From: an uncultured Opitutia bacterium
Lineage (GTDB): Bacteria > Verrucomicrobiota > Verrucomicrobiae > Opitutales > UBA953
Reading direction: 5' to 3'
DNA: 15,738 bases
NCBI GenBank assembly: GCA_903859115.1
Contig: CAIOLH010000109.1
Coordinates: 1 to 15,738 of the forward strand
Below are positions 7,482 through 15,689 of the stretch, piece after piece (within the stretch, counting starts at the first letter, position 1; every line of letters begins with the position of its first letter). The translations under genes and the position numbers were made by a program. Under the pieces are notes generated by a model. The model saw only the letters and a program-made list of their open reading frames with translations, did no database searches and had not been told where the DNA came from.

Positions 7482-9125
7482 TTATGGCGCACAAATTCCG
7501 CAACCGGCTGGAAGATTTTGGAAAAAATCTACCCCCTTATCATCCACCAATATAAAGGCTGGGAAGTTAACGACCTCAATTTTCCATACGGCTTCCATTC
7601 CTAGTTCTGGATAATCAATGACTTCGACTTTCTTGATGTTTTCCTGAGCTAGAATCGCAGCGGGACCCCCAATCGATCCTAAATAAAATCCACCATACTT
7701 TTTACACGAGTCGGTTACCATTTGAGTGCGATTTCCTTTTGCAATCATGACCAGTGAGCCGCCATTTTTCTGGAAAAGTTCAACATAGCCATCCATGCGT
7801 CCAGCCGTAGTTGGACCAAACGAGCCCGATGCCATACCCACCGGAGTCTTGGCAGGACCCGCATAATAAACTGGATGATTCTTAAAGTATTCAGGCAGAC
7901 CTTCGCCACGTTCCAAGCGTTCGCGCAATTTGGCGTGAGCAATATCGCGTGCGACCACTAAAGTACCGGTTAAAGCTAAACGGGTTGTGACTGGATATTT
8001 TGAAAGTTCGGCTAAGATTTCTTTTATCGGACGATTTAAATTAATCGCCACCACCTTAGAAGAGTCCTGATGCTTTCTTAATTCGTCCGGAATAAATTTC
8101 CCTGGATTTTCTTCGAGTTGTTCAATCCAAATTCCGTCCTTATCAATACGCGCCTTAGCGTTGCGATCAGCTGAGCAAGAAACCGCCATACCAATCGGAC
8201 AAGAGGCACCGTGACGTGGTAAGCGAATGACTCTCACATCTAAGGCGAACCACTTTCCGCCAAACTGCGCCCCAATACCTAATTGATGAGCAGCCTTAAG
8301 TAATTCAGCTTCTAGAGCGGTGTCTCGAAATGCCTGACCGTGCTCATTGCCCTGTGTTGGCAATTCATCATAGTAGTGAGTAGAAGCCAGTTTAACTGTC
8401 TTCATAGTGGCTTCGGCGGATGTTCCCCCAACCACTATTGCTAAGTGGTAGGGCGGACAGGCGGACGTTCCGAGACCCTTCATTTTTTCTATTAAAAATA
8501 AGGGCAAGGACTTCGGATTTAAAACCGCCTTGGTTTCTTGAAATAATAAACACTTATTCGCAGAACCCCCGCCCTTCGCGACGAATAATAAATCATACTT
8601 CATACCCGCGGTGGCAGCGATATCGATTTGGGCTGGCAAATTAGTTCCAGTATTTTTTTCGGTATATAAATCAGTCGGAGCGAGCTGCGAATATCTTAGA
8701 TTATTTTGGGCGTAGGCTTGATAAACTCCTAATGATAGTGCTTCGGCATCATCAGCTCCCGTCCAAACCTGCTGTCCTTTCTTCGCAGTAATGGCAGCCG
8801 TTCCAGTATCTTGGCAAAATGGTAAAACGCCTTTAGCGGCCACCTCAGCATTGCGCAACATCGCCAACGCCACCGAGCGATCATTATCACTTGCCTCGGG
8901 GTCTTTCAAAATATGGGCAACTTGTTCGAGGTGCTTCGTGCGCAGATAAAAATTAATATCGTGAAAGGCCTGATTCGCCAAAAGCGTCAGACCCGCTGGA
9001 TCAATTTTTAAAATCGGTTTACCTTCAAATTCAGTGACGCTGACAAAATCTTTCGTTACCAACCGATACGGAGTCTTATCGGGACCAACCGGAAACGGTT
9101 CTTGATAATGAAACGAGGAAGCCAT
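7482..9125 (-). CDS. fumA: Class I fumarate hydratase (FumA/FumB type, [4Fe-4S])
   Basis: This 547-residue cytosolic enzyme interconverts fumarate and L-malate in the TCA cycle. It has the full single-chain architecture of E. coli FumA/FumB (about 548 residues) and can be read against them nearly without gaps. The three cluster-ligand cysteines are present: Cys104 in FCQDTGTA, Cys223 in GTSACPPYH and Cys317 in AVSCSADR, each one residue before the E. coli numbering 105/224/318. Other hallmarks are [48 protein letters not shown] and [11 protein letters not shown]. The start gives [11 protein letters not shown], the usual N-terminus. The C-terminus ends in a CGIC motif (542-545). ygfZ, whose product helps Fe/S enzymes, lies 45 bases upstream. 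Class I fumarases are oxygen-sensitive and iron-dependent. Confidence 0.97.
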   Translation of the reverse strand: MASSFHYQEPFPVGPDKTPYRLVTKDFVSVTEFEGKPILKIDPAGLTLLANQAFHDINFYLRTKHLEQVAHILKDPEASDNDRSVALAMLRNAEVAAKGVLPFCQDTGTAAITAKKGQQVWTGADDAEALSLGVYQAYAQNNLRYSQLAPTDLYTEKNTGTNLPAQIDIAATAGMKYDLLFVAKGGGSANKCLLFQETKAVLNPKSLPLFLIEKMKGLGTSACPPYHLAIVVGGTSAEATMKTVKLASTHYYDELPTQGNEHGQAFRDTALEAELLKAAHQLGIGAQFGGKWFALDVRVIRLPRHGASCPIGMAVSCSADRNAKARIDKDGIWIEQLEENPGKFIPDELRKHQDSSKVVAINLNRPIKEILAELSKYPVTTRLALTGTLVVARDIAHAKLRERLERGEGLPEYFKNHPVYYAGPAKTPVGMASGSFGPTTAGRMDGYVELFQKNGGSLVMIAKGNRTQMVTDSCKKYGGFYLGSIGGPAAILAQENIKKVEVIDYPELGMEAVWKIEVVNFPAFILVDDKGVDFFQNLPAGCGICAP

Positions 9126-9170
9126 CGTTTATGAAATTAGCAAAAACCCTAAAACTCGCAAATATAAACC

Positions 9171-9989
9171 TTACGAGGTTTTCGGTAATTTGGCTAATCG
9201 GCCCACTAGGACGGGTCCGATACTGGAATCTAGAGTCGTACCCTCAGCGCAATCAATCGATACAAGGGCTAGACCCGTCGTACCAAAAAACGACTTCATC
9301 GTCCCAACGGTTTTTCCGTTATCGGGAGATTTTAATTCGATTTCAGCGCGAAGTGGTTCTGCCGCAGAAATCTGTCGAAGACTTCGACGCAAACTACCCA
9401 TCGACTGTATCCGCGCCATCACTTCTTGTCCCAGATAACATCCTTTGTTGTAGGACACCCAATCATCTAAGCCACACTCCTGAGGAAATTCATTAACTCC
9501 ACAATCTTCAGGAACGGAAGAAATACCCGACTCAATTCGGTTACGCTCTATAAAACCAATATCTGACTGAGTTGCCTGTATTGAAATATTTATAGGAAAT
9601 AAAACGCCCCAGGATTCAAAACTTGTGCGAGCTGAGGGCCAAAAACGAATACCCGAATCAAAGTTCGGCATAGTCTCACCCCAAACGATTCCAGTCTTCC
9701 ATTGCGTAGTCTCATCTAGAAGCGTGACGTCATCAGCAATTAGGTTCGATGACATAACTGCAATGGCGTCCGCCGCGGGTAAATGAGGACAAACAATTAA
9801 GAATGACTGATCAGGCTCTTTTATAATCAAAGTATGAGCGAGAACCCGTCCTTTACGATTTAACCAAAGTGCGTGAACTTTATTACCTTTTGTTAGGTCG
9901 GCTGAACACTGTCCCTGTAGATAACTCGCAGCATCACTTCCCGTCACTCGAATGACTGCGGCTGAAGTTAAAACAAGGTGAAGTGCCAT
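9171..9989 (-). CDS. ygfZ: YgfZ-type folate-binding protein (GcvT-like, Fe/S maintenance)
   Basis: This 272-residue cytosolic protein belongs to the YgfZ/GcvT group. The defining motif KGCYLGQE is at residues 182-189 with its conserved Cys184, preceded by FPQECGLDDW (168-177), and LQGQCSADL near 24-32 is the usual N-terminal module. In other bacteria YgfZ binds tetrahydrofolate and supports assembly or repair of iron-sulfur enzymes, including MiaB-type tRNA modification. It is not an aminomethyltransferase. The next gene downstream, at 45 bases, encodes a [4Fe-4S] fumarase, a plausible client. It starts 6 bases after the preceding glycosyltransferase gene, so it is read from the same transcript. 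AAGG stands one base before the ATG, which is too close to be a good ribosome site. Confidence 0.93.
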   Translation of the reverse strand: MALHLVLTSAAVIRVTGSDAASYLQGQCSADLTKGNKVHALWLNRKGRVLAHTLIIKEPDQSFLIVCPHLPAADAIAVMSSNLIADDVTLLDETTQWKTGIVWGETMPNFDSGIRFWPSARTSFESWGVLFPINISIQATQSDIGFIERNRIESGISSVPEDCGVNEFPQECGLDDWVSYNKGCYLGQEVMARIQSMGSLRRSLRQISAAEPLRAEIELKSPDNGKTVGTMKSFFGTTGLALVSIDCAEGTTLDSSIGPVLVGRLAKLPKTS

Positions 9990-9995
9990 ACCTTA

Positions 9996-12083
9996 TTAAG
10001 GCTTAACCTGAATATGGGCCGGTGGTAAGTCAGACTGATAACGTTCGTAGGCCTCAATGAGTGCAGCTTCGAAGTGCTTAGTGTAAAGTTTCGTATCAAA
10101 CAGAGGCGTCGTTAAACGGTTTTTGGATAACTTTACTTTTAATGCCGACAGTTTTTCTGGATGAGTAGCCAAGTCGACCGCCTTATCCTCAAATTCTTGT
10201 TCATTATAGGTAATCAACTCGGGTATTTCGATAGCGTGCAATAAACTCGCAGCGACCCGACCCGCAAAGGAGTTACCCTGTAGAGTGAGTACCGGGACAT
10301 TCGCCCAAAGTGCATCTGAAGCCGTAGTGTGAGCATTATACGGCAAGGAGTCTAAAAATAGATCAGCGAGTATATTTCTCTCAATATGTTCTGCCATTTT
10401 AATATAAGGCGAAAAAAAGAGGCGACTTGCATCAATACCTAAAGCCTGCGCTTCACGTTTGAGATTCTCGGGAGCTTCAGAGTGATTATAATAAAACCAC
10501 ATCACGCTATTGGGTACTCTTTTCAAAACCTTCATCCAGCGCTGAAAGGTTTCAGGGGTAATTTTATAAATATTATTAAAACAACAAAAGACGAAGGTAT
10601 CTTCAGGCAGTCCGCAGTCTTTACGAGTAATCGTTCTTTTGAGTTCAGGCCGCTTGGAATCATTAATCTGATAACTATGAGGTAATGAAATAATTTTTTC
10701 GTTATAATACTGATAAGACTCTTTAGGAATAACCACGTGATCAGCGATTAGGTAGTCCATGTAATCTACCCCCATCGTACCTGGGCAGCCCAAGAAATTG
10801 ATTTGGATAGGAGCAGCGCGATTTGCAAATATACCTGTGCGGTGAGCACCAAAGAATCCATTGAGATTAAATAATATATCCACTTCTTTCGCACGAAGTT
10901 GTTGTGCTAAATCGAAATCACCAATTCCTCTTATATCAATAAATTCATCAAAGGCAGCATGAAGGCGGCGACGCAGGCCCCCTTCGTCACCGTGGCCATT
11001 ATCCAACCCAATCACTTCAAACTTTTCCTTATCATGACACTCAATCAACCCTGTCATTAAGGAACCATTGGCGTGTTCGCGAAACTCACCACTGACATAG
11101 GCAATTTTAATTTTTTTGTGCCGTGGATATTTTTGAGAAAGCAAACCGGTAGGTGGGGTAGGAAACTTTTTGTCGAGATAGATAACTGCAGCTAACTGTA
11201 AATCAGTCTCTGAATCCGAAAAGCCCATATAACCAAACGGGTCGACTACGTCTTGGTTCTGATGAAGACGTTTCACGATTTCATCATTAAGTTCCTTTAT
11301 CCCGGACCAATCAGCAATGAGCATTTTCTGGTGTAATGCCCGACCCAGTGCACCATTCTTGGAAGGATTAATTTCAGCTGACTTTAGAAAAGCCTTACCA
11401 GCCTCCACCGGCTGGTTTAACTCCACACAAACTGCAGCGTAGTTAACAAAAAACTTATCATCAGCCCGCCCCGTCGCATAAGCTTTCTTAAAATACTCCA
11501 TGGATTGACCATAATCTCTTTTAAGAGAAAAAACCACGGCCAGACTACTCAGTGCCTCAAAAGAATGAGGTTCAATCGCCAATGCCTGCATCAACTCCGC
11601 AATCGCTTGGTCAAACTGCTTCAACTCCGTGTAAATGAGGGCCGCATTTATGTAGCACTTTAGATACCTAGAATTTAAACTTTTTGCCTTATTTAAATAG
11701 TCGAATGATTCGGGAAATCTCTGCAACTTTCTCAAAGAGTTACTTAAATTATAGTAAGCATCGGTAAAATCGGACTGAAGTTCGATAGCCTTTAAATAAT
11801 AAGGCATCGATTCGTTTAATTCACCATTATCTTGGAGGGCGTTGCCTAAATTGGAGTTATAGGCTGCATTATTGGGATTAAGACGCACCGCCTCTTTAAA
11901 ATTAACTAAAGCCTCGGTAAATTTTTTATGCCCAGCGTAAACAATACCTAGTAGATTATAGGCATCGGCACACTCAGGAATTTTGGCAATGACTTCTTTA
12001 AATATTTTTTCCGCCTCATCCAACCTTCCAGCCTCATAACACTGGACTCCTTTTGTTAAATACTGCTCTAGGTCGTCGGACAT
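9996..12083 (-). CDS. TPR-GT41 (SPINDLY/O-GlcNAc transferase-like) protein, 7-TPR copy
   Basis: This 695-residue soluble protein starts with seven regular 34-residue TPRs (about residues 5-242). A linker of about 80 residues leads to a GT41 glycosyltransferase domain (about 323-690). Conserved GT41 landmarks are KIAYVSGEFREH (His337), NFLGCPGTMG (429-438), DYLIADHVVIP, the loop FNNIYKITPETF with Lys507, PYNAHTTASDALW (His585, Asp590) and GNSFAGRVAASLLHA. These fit transfer of a sugar from a nucleotide donor, and the TPRs normally bind the protein acceptor. There is no signal peptide, so it acts in the cytosol. Compared with the usual SxDF, Asp is Glu here, and the usual GYT-type segment reads NGFFGAHR, so sugar specificity may differ from human OGT. 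It lies 17 bases after the 10-TPR paralogue and 6 bases before ygfZ. Acceptor is unknown. Confidence 0.92.
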   Translation of the reverse strand: MSDDLEQYLTKGVQCYEAGRLDEAEKIFKEVIAKIPECADAYNLLGIVYAGHKKFTEALVNFKEAVRLNPNNAAYNSNLGNALQDNGELNESMPYYLKAIELQSDFTDAYYNLSNSLRKLQRFPESFDYLNKAKSLNSRYLKCYINAALIYTELKQFDQAIAELMQALAIEPHSFEALSSLAVVFSLKRDYGQSMEYFKKAYATGRADDKFFVNYAAVCVELNQPVEAGKAFLKSAEINPSKNGALGRALHQKMLIADWSGIKELNDEIVKRLHQNQDVVDPFGYMGFSDSETDLQLAAVIYLDKKFPTPPTGLLSQKYPRHKKIKIAYVSGEFREHANGSLMTGLIECHDKEKFEVIGLDNGHGDEGGLRRRLHAAFDEFIDIRGIGDFDLAQQLRAKEVDILFNLNGFFGAHRTGIFANRAAPIQINFLGCPGTMGVDYMDYLIADHVVIPKESYQYYNEKIISLPHSYQINDSKRPELKRTITRKDCGLPEDTFVFCCFNNIYKITPETFQRWMKVLKRVPNSVMWFYYNHSEAPENLKREAQALGIDASRLFFSPYIKMAEHIERNILADLFLDSLPYNAHTTASDALWANVPVLTLQGNSFAGRVAASLLHAIEIPELITYNEQEFEDKAVDLATHPEKLSALKVKLSKNRLTTPLFDTKLYTKHFEAALIEAYERYQSDLPPAHIQVKP

Positions 12084-12100
12084 ATTTATCTCAATTAAAT

Positions 12101-14503
12101 TTATTCTACCACAATATGATCAGGAGGCAGGCCGGCTTGATTTCTTTCATACATTTGAACCAACGCCTTTTCAAAATTTTCGGCATATAATTTCATGTTA
12201 AAAAGACGATGAGTGTGACGATTCTTCTCTAAAAGTTTTCTGTAGTTTCTAAGTTTTTCTGGATTTAAGGCCAGGTCTACGGCGAGGTCTTCATATTCTT
12301 GAACACTCTTAGTAATTAAATCATCCAAACCGACAGACATCAGCAAGCTTCCGGCTAAGCGACTAGCAAAGCTTCGACCCATTCTCGTTACAATCGGCAC
12401 ACCAGCCCAAAGAGTATCAATCGCTGAAGTGTGGGCGTTGTAAGGGAAGGTATCTAAGAATAAACCGGAGAGCGAAATCCGGGCCAAGTGATTATCCACT
12501 TCTCGCATACGGTCGGCAAAAATAACTCTTTCTGGGTCAATGCCTCTGAGTTCCGCTTCTTTCTTCATATTCGTTATAGCTTGAGGCTCATAGGGTGCAC
12601 TGACCCATAAGCAGGAACCAGGGACTCTCTTGAGGATACGCATCCATGAATCAAATGTCTCGGGCGTAATTTTGAAACACTGATTGAAAGAGCAGAAAAT
12701 AAATCCTTCTGGAGGCAACTTCACGTCAGCCCGAGTGAATTTTATTTTAGATAAATCATGAGAAGTATCAAACGGCATCATGCATGGTAAATGAACTACC
12801 TTCTCAGTATAATGAATGCGTGACTCAACAGGTATAACTACCGGATCGCCGATAATATAATCGTGATAAGGTGTACCGAGCGTTCCGGTGTATCCAAGGA
12901 AGTTAACTTGAATAGGCGCCGCGCGGTTCAAGAAAATAGCCGGACGGGCTTCGTTAGTTATTCCCGATAAATCAAAGGCGATATCGATATTAAGGTCGCG
13001 AACCATTTGGGCCGCATCCAAGTCGTTCTTATCATTAATATTTATGAAGTGGTCGAAGGACTTCTCGATTCTTTCGCGTAAGGCTGGTCTACCGTCATTT
13101 TTACCAAAAGCGAAGGCGTAAATTTCGAACTTATCTCGAGAGTGCATACTGAATAACTGTATAGCTAAGTGCGTGACAGCATGCTCTCTGAAGTCAGATG
13201 AAAAATACCCGATTTTTATTTTTTTATTTTTTACTCTGACGGCGGATGGTTTGTTTTCTTGAATCACTACTCCGGAGGCTTTGACGAAGTTTTCTGCGAC
13301 CCTCTTGGCCAACTCGGGTGAATCGGTAATGCGCTGCATGTGCCAAGGATCCTCCATTGAGTTAAGGAATCTTGGCTGATCTAATCGATTGATGAAATTA
13401 TCATAGTCGGCTTGGTAGTTAGTCCAATCCGCCAAGCGTTGTTTAAAGAACTGCATTAATCCTACCGGCTGCTTATCGGCTGGCAGTTTTTCGAATTGTG
13501 CGAGCGCCGAAACAATATCACCCGACGCATAGTAGGCATCCGCGGAATTAATTCTGGCGATAATTAAATTAGGATCCAGCTCCAAAGCTTTTGAAAAATT
13601 TATCTGTGCTTCGGGGTAGTGAACCGCCTTAACCAAGCAAACCGCCAACCCATTGTAAGCTTCGGCATAATCTGGTTTTAGGTTTATGGCGTTTTTAAAA
13701 CTTTCAACCGCGGCATTAAGATCGCGAATGTTAAAATAATTCATCCCGAGCACATAATAACCCCGAGTATCATAAGGGTTAATACGTATCGCATTAAAAC
13801 AGGCTTCGATGGCCTTGCGGTAATCACCACGCCCTTGCAAAATTTCTGCTGAGGCTAAGTGAGCCTGAAAACTATCTATTCCTAATCGTTTTACAATTTC
13901 GTACGACTCTAAGGCTTGTTCTTTCTGATTTAATTTAAGTAAAACATTTCCGCGATTAACATGGGCGGCGGTAAAGTAAGGATTAATTTTAATAATTGCA
14001 TCATAATACCCAAGGGCCGAATTAAAATCACCCAACATGTCATAGGAGTTTCCACAATTCAAATAAGCCTCGATCCACGCCGGATTAAATTCGATGGTTT
14101 TTTTGTAGCACTCGATTGATTTGGCGTACTGACCTAGCTTCTGGAAAACATTCCCTAAATTGTAACAAGCGTCAGGGGATTTCGGGTTAAGCGAAATCGC
14201 TTTTTCAAAAAACTCCACCGCTTGGTCCGGCTGACCTAAATCGTTCAGTGCGGTCCCAAGATTTGAAAAATAATTTGAGTTTAACGGGTCAGCCTCTGTG
14301 GCCCTCTTGAAACAATCTACGGCCTGAGCAAAATCTTTTTCCTGCGCGTAAAGTATTCCTAAATTTTGCCAGGACTCCGCATGGTGAGGCCATAAACTTA
14401 GCAATTTTTTGTAGGACTCCTTCGCCTTCTCAATCTGGCCCGCACGATGAAAATTGAGCGCCTCAGCAAATTGGTTTTGAATATCGAGGTTTTGTGTGTC
14501 CAT
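12101..14503 (-). CDS. TPR-GT41 (SPINDLY/O-GlcNAc transferase-like) protein, 10-TPR copy
   Basis: This 800-residue soluble protein has ten successive 34-residue TPRs (about residues 8-347) with almost no breaks in register. A linker of about 80 residues follows, then a GT41 domain (about 427-797). GT41 landmarks are KIGYFSSDFREHAVTHL (His441 and His445), NFLGYTGTLG, DYIIGDPVVIP, FNQCFKITPETF with Lys611, PYNAHTSAIDTLW (His691, Asp696) and GRSFASRLAGSLL. Its catalytic half is within one residue of the downstream paralogue's length, so the two differ mostly in TPR number. The TPR superhelix is expected to choose the protein acceptor. In other bacteria related enzymes glycosylate flagellins or adhesins, but no such target is in this window. 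It starts 14 bases after pgpA, with no Shine-Dalgarno site. Donor and acceptor cannot be told from sequence. Confidence 0.92.
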   Translation of the reverse strand: MDTQNLDIQNQFAEALNFHRAGQIEKAKESYKKLLSLWPHHAESWQNLGILYAQEKDFAQAVDCFKRATEADPLNSNYFSNLGTALNDLGQPDQAVEFFEKAISLNPKSPDACYNLGNVFQKLGQYAKSIECYKKTIEFNPAWIEAYLNCGNSYDMLGDFNSALGYYDAIIKINPYFTAAHVNRGNVLLKLNQKEQALESYEIVKRLGIDSFQAHLASAEILQGRGDYRKAIEACFNAIRINPYDTRGYYVLGMNYFNIRDLNAAVESFKNAINLKPDYAEAYNGLAVCLVKAVHYPEAQINFSKALELDPNLIIARINSADAYYASGDIVSALAQFEKLPADKQPVGLMQFFKQRLADWTNYQADYDNFINRLDQPRFLNSMEDPWHMQRITDSPELAKRVAENFVKASGVVIQENKPSAVRVKNKKIKIGYFSSDFREHAVTHLAIQLFSMHSRDKFEIYAFAFGKNDGRPALRERIEKSFDHFININDKNDLDAAQMVRDLNIDIAFDLSGITNEARPAIFLNRAAPIQVNFLGYTGTLGTPYHDYIIGDPVVIPVESRIHYTEKVVHLPCMMPFDTSHDLSKIKFTRADVKLPPEGFIFCSFNQCFKITPETFDSWMRILKRVPGSCLWVSAPYEPQAITNMKKEAELRGIDPERVIFADRMREVDNHLARISLSGLFLDTFPYNAHTSAIDTLWAGVPIVTRMGRSFASRLAGSLLMSVGLDDLITKSVQEYEDLAVDLALNPEKLRNYRKLLEKNRHTHRLFNMKLYAENFEKALVQMYERNQAGLPPDHIVVE

Positions 14504-14517
14504 TTAGATTCGGTCTT

Positions 14518-14994
14518 TTAGAGTGGAAAATAAATACAGATAACCTGTAAACATAAATTAGCGTAAAGTGCAGCAACGACGTCGTCCATCACGATGCCGA
14601 TACCTCCGGGGGCTTTTTCAATCCAGCGAATTCCCAGCGGCTTAACGATATCAAAAAATCGAAATAACCCAAAGCCAAGCATCAGCATATAAAACCCTAA
14701 ATTCGTTCCTAACTGCAAATGGTTGTTGAATAAAAATACCAAAGGCATCGCCACCATCTCATCTAAAATAACTTCCGAGGGATCTTTTTTCTTAAGTAAC
14801 TCCGCCGCCACCCCACAAATAAAAATCGCTGCAAGAATGACTAATCCATTGAAGCAAACTTCATGAATCCAACCACGCGGGGTTGCTAAATTCTGCACCA
14901 CTAGTGCCCACCAAAATAAACCCACCGCCGAGCCCCAAGTTCCTGGTGCCTTTAATTTTCCCAACGGACCGAGTGTGGCAAGGGAGACAATCAT
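14518..14994 (-). CDS. pgpA: Phosphatidylglycerophosphatase A
   Basis: This 158-residue inner-membrane enzyme removes the phosphate from phosphatidylglycerol phosphate to give phosphatidylglycerol. The family's sequence landmarks are all present: LKAPGTWGS (14-22), the acidic pair in ILDEMVA (Asp78, Glu79), RFFDIVKPLGI (112-122), and the metal-site-like GGIGIVMDDVVAA (130-142), where the last Ala replaces the more common Gly. Several hydrophobic segments separate them, as usual for PgpA. Its ATG overlaps the TGA of pgsA in ATGA (4 bases), so the two enzymes, which act in successive steps, are translationally coupled. The coupled start and PgpA-like N-terminus agree. Little room for a different assignment. 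Confidence 0.94.
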   Translation of the reverse strand: MIVSLATLGPLGKLKAPGTWGSAVGLFWWALVVQNLATPRGWIHEVCFNGLVILAAIFICGVAAELLKKKDPSEVILDEMVAMPLVFLFNNHLQLGTNLGFYMLMLGFGLFRFFDIVKPLGIRWIEKAPGGIGIVMDDVVAALYANLCLQVICIYFPL

Positions 14995-15635
14995 TCAGAC
15001 AGTCCAGGCAAGTGCCGGCGGTATCGAATTAAATAACTTGCTCCAGAAATTACAGTGAGAGCAACCGAGAGCCAAAATAGACTCATGATAATCACTTCCC
15101 ATCGTTGATGCCACAGTGCCGACAACTTCCAGTGTGTTTCATAAGCACGCAGTCCAATCAAATGCCCAATCGCAATAATTTGGAGAAAGGTTTTAATTTT
15201 TCCTAATCGCTCGGCTTCCAAAACTTGGCCGCGAGCCGCCGCCACTAGGCGCAAACCCGTAATCAAAAACTCGCGCATCAAAATTAAGATGACGCCAAAA
15301 GCAGCGATGAGTGTAGCGGAGTGACTGGGTAATTTCTCAGCACCTTGATCATCCCAATGTTTAACTGGCAGGCAATCCGTCGCCGCCATGGCTAATAATA
15401 AGCCAATGATGAAAATCTTGTCTACCAGGGCATCCATTAATCGGCCAAAGTCGGAAACCGCGCCCAATTTACGGGCGATCCAGCCATCAAAAATGTCCGT
15501 CAAAGCAGCGACAATAAAAAGAGCCAGGGCAGCGCTAGCCCAGACTCCGGCCCAATAGGTCCATAAAGCTATTAAAAACACAGCTGGTAGCCGTGCCGCG
15601 GTCAAAATATTGGGGATTTGGCGAAGAAACTGCAT
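14991..15635 (-). CDS. pgsA: CDP-diacylglycerol--glycerol-3-phosphate 3-phosphatidyltransferase
   Basis: This 214-residue inner-membrane enzyme makes phosphatidylglycerol phosphate from CDP-diacylglycerol and glycerol 3-phosphate, the step before PgpA. The CDP-alcohol phosphotransferase signature is complete: Asp47, Asp50-Gly51, Ala54-Arg55, Gly64, Asp68 and Asp72, in the spacing DxxDGxxARx8GxxxDxxxD. The start MQFLRQIPNILTAARLP is the family's N-terminus (NxLTxxR). About six hydrophobic segments surround the motif. It is the first gene of the long minus-strand run, and its promoter should lie in the 54-base gap shared with divergent coaD. No Shine-Dalgarno site is visible. It could in principle be a phosphatidylserine or cardiolipin synthase of the same fold, but pairing with pgpA makes PgsA by far the best reading. 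Confidence 0.95.
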   Translation of the reverse strand: MQFLRQIPNILTAARLPAVFLIALWTYWAGVWASAALALFIVAALTDIFDGWIARKLGAVSDFGRLMDALVDKIFIIGLLLAMAATDCLPVKHWDDQGAEKLPSHSATLIAAFGVILILMREFLITGLRLVAAARGQVLEAERLGKIKTFLQIIAIGHLIGLRAYETHWKLSALWHQRWEVIIMSLFWLSVALTVISGASYLIRYRRHLPGLSE

Positions 15636-15689
15636 GCAGGCTTGCGGTGATAATGTTCTCAGATGAAACTAACCCGCAACAGGAAAACA
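15636..15689. promoter_or_regulatory. Divergent intergenic region of pgsA and coaD
   Basis: These 54 bases separate the start of pgsA (minus) from that of coaD (plus), so promoters for both directions should lie here or just inside the genes. I see only weak candidates: GATAAT at 15649-15654 as a plus-strand -10 without a good -35, and on the minus strand TTGCGG with CATTAT 18 bases later. AGGA at 15681-15684 is a likely coaD ribosome-binding site. No operator-like repeat is evident. Confidence 0.35.

Noticed and set aside
7297..7614. Plus-strand open frame covering the gap between the esterase and fumarase genes.
   Set aside because: It is antisense to both ends of two certain genes and its translation has no family features.
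9165..9180. Small hairpin (AAACCT / AGGTTT, 4-base loop) at the ygfZ stop as a terminator.
   Set aside because: Only 6 A/T-rich pairs and no T-run on the minus strand.
9131..9496. Plus-strand open frame of 121 codons divergent from fumarase and antisense to ygfZ.
   Set aside because: It overlaps the well-supported ygfZ gene on the opposite strand, has no recognisable motif and no ribosome site.
9986..9999. Short near-palindrome CCTTATTAAGG between the GT41 gene and ygfZ.
   Set aside because: Five-base arms around stop and start codons are easily explained by chance.
12101..14503. TPR arrays considered as tandem DNA repeats.
   Set aside because: The 102-base period exists at protein level only; the units differ too much in nucleotide sequence to be a DNA repeat.
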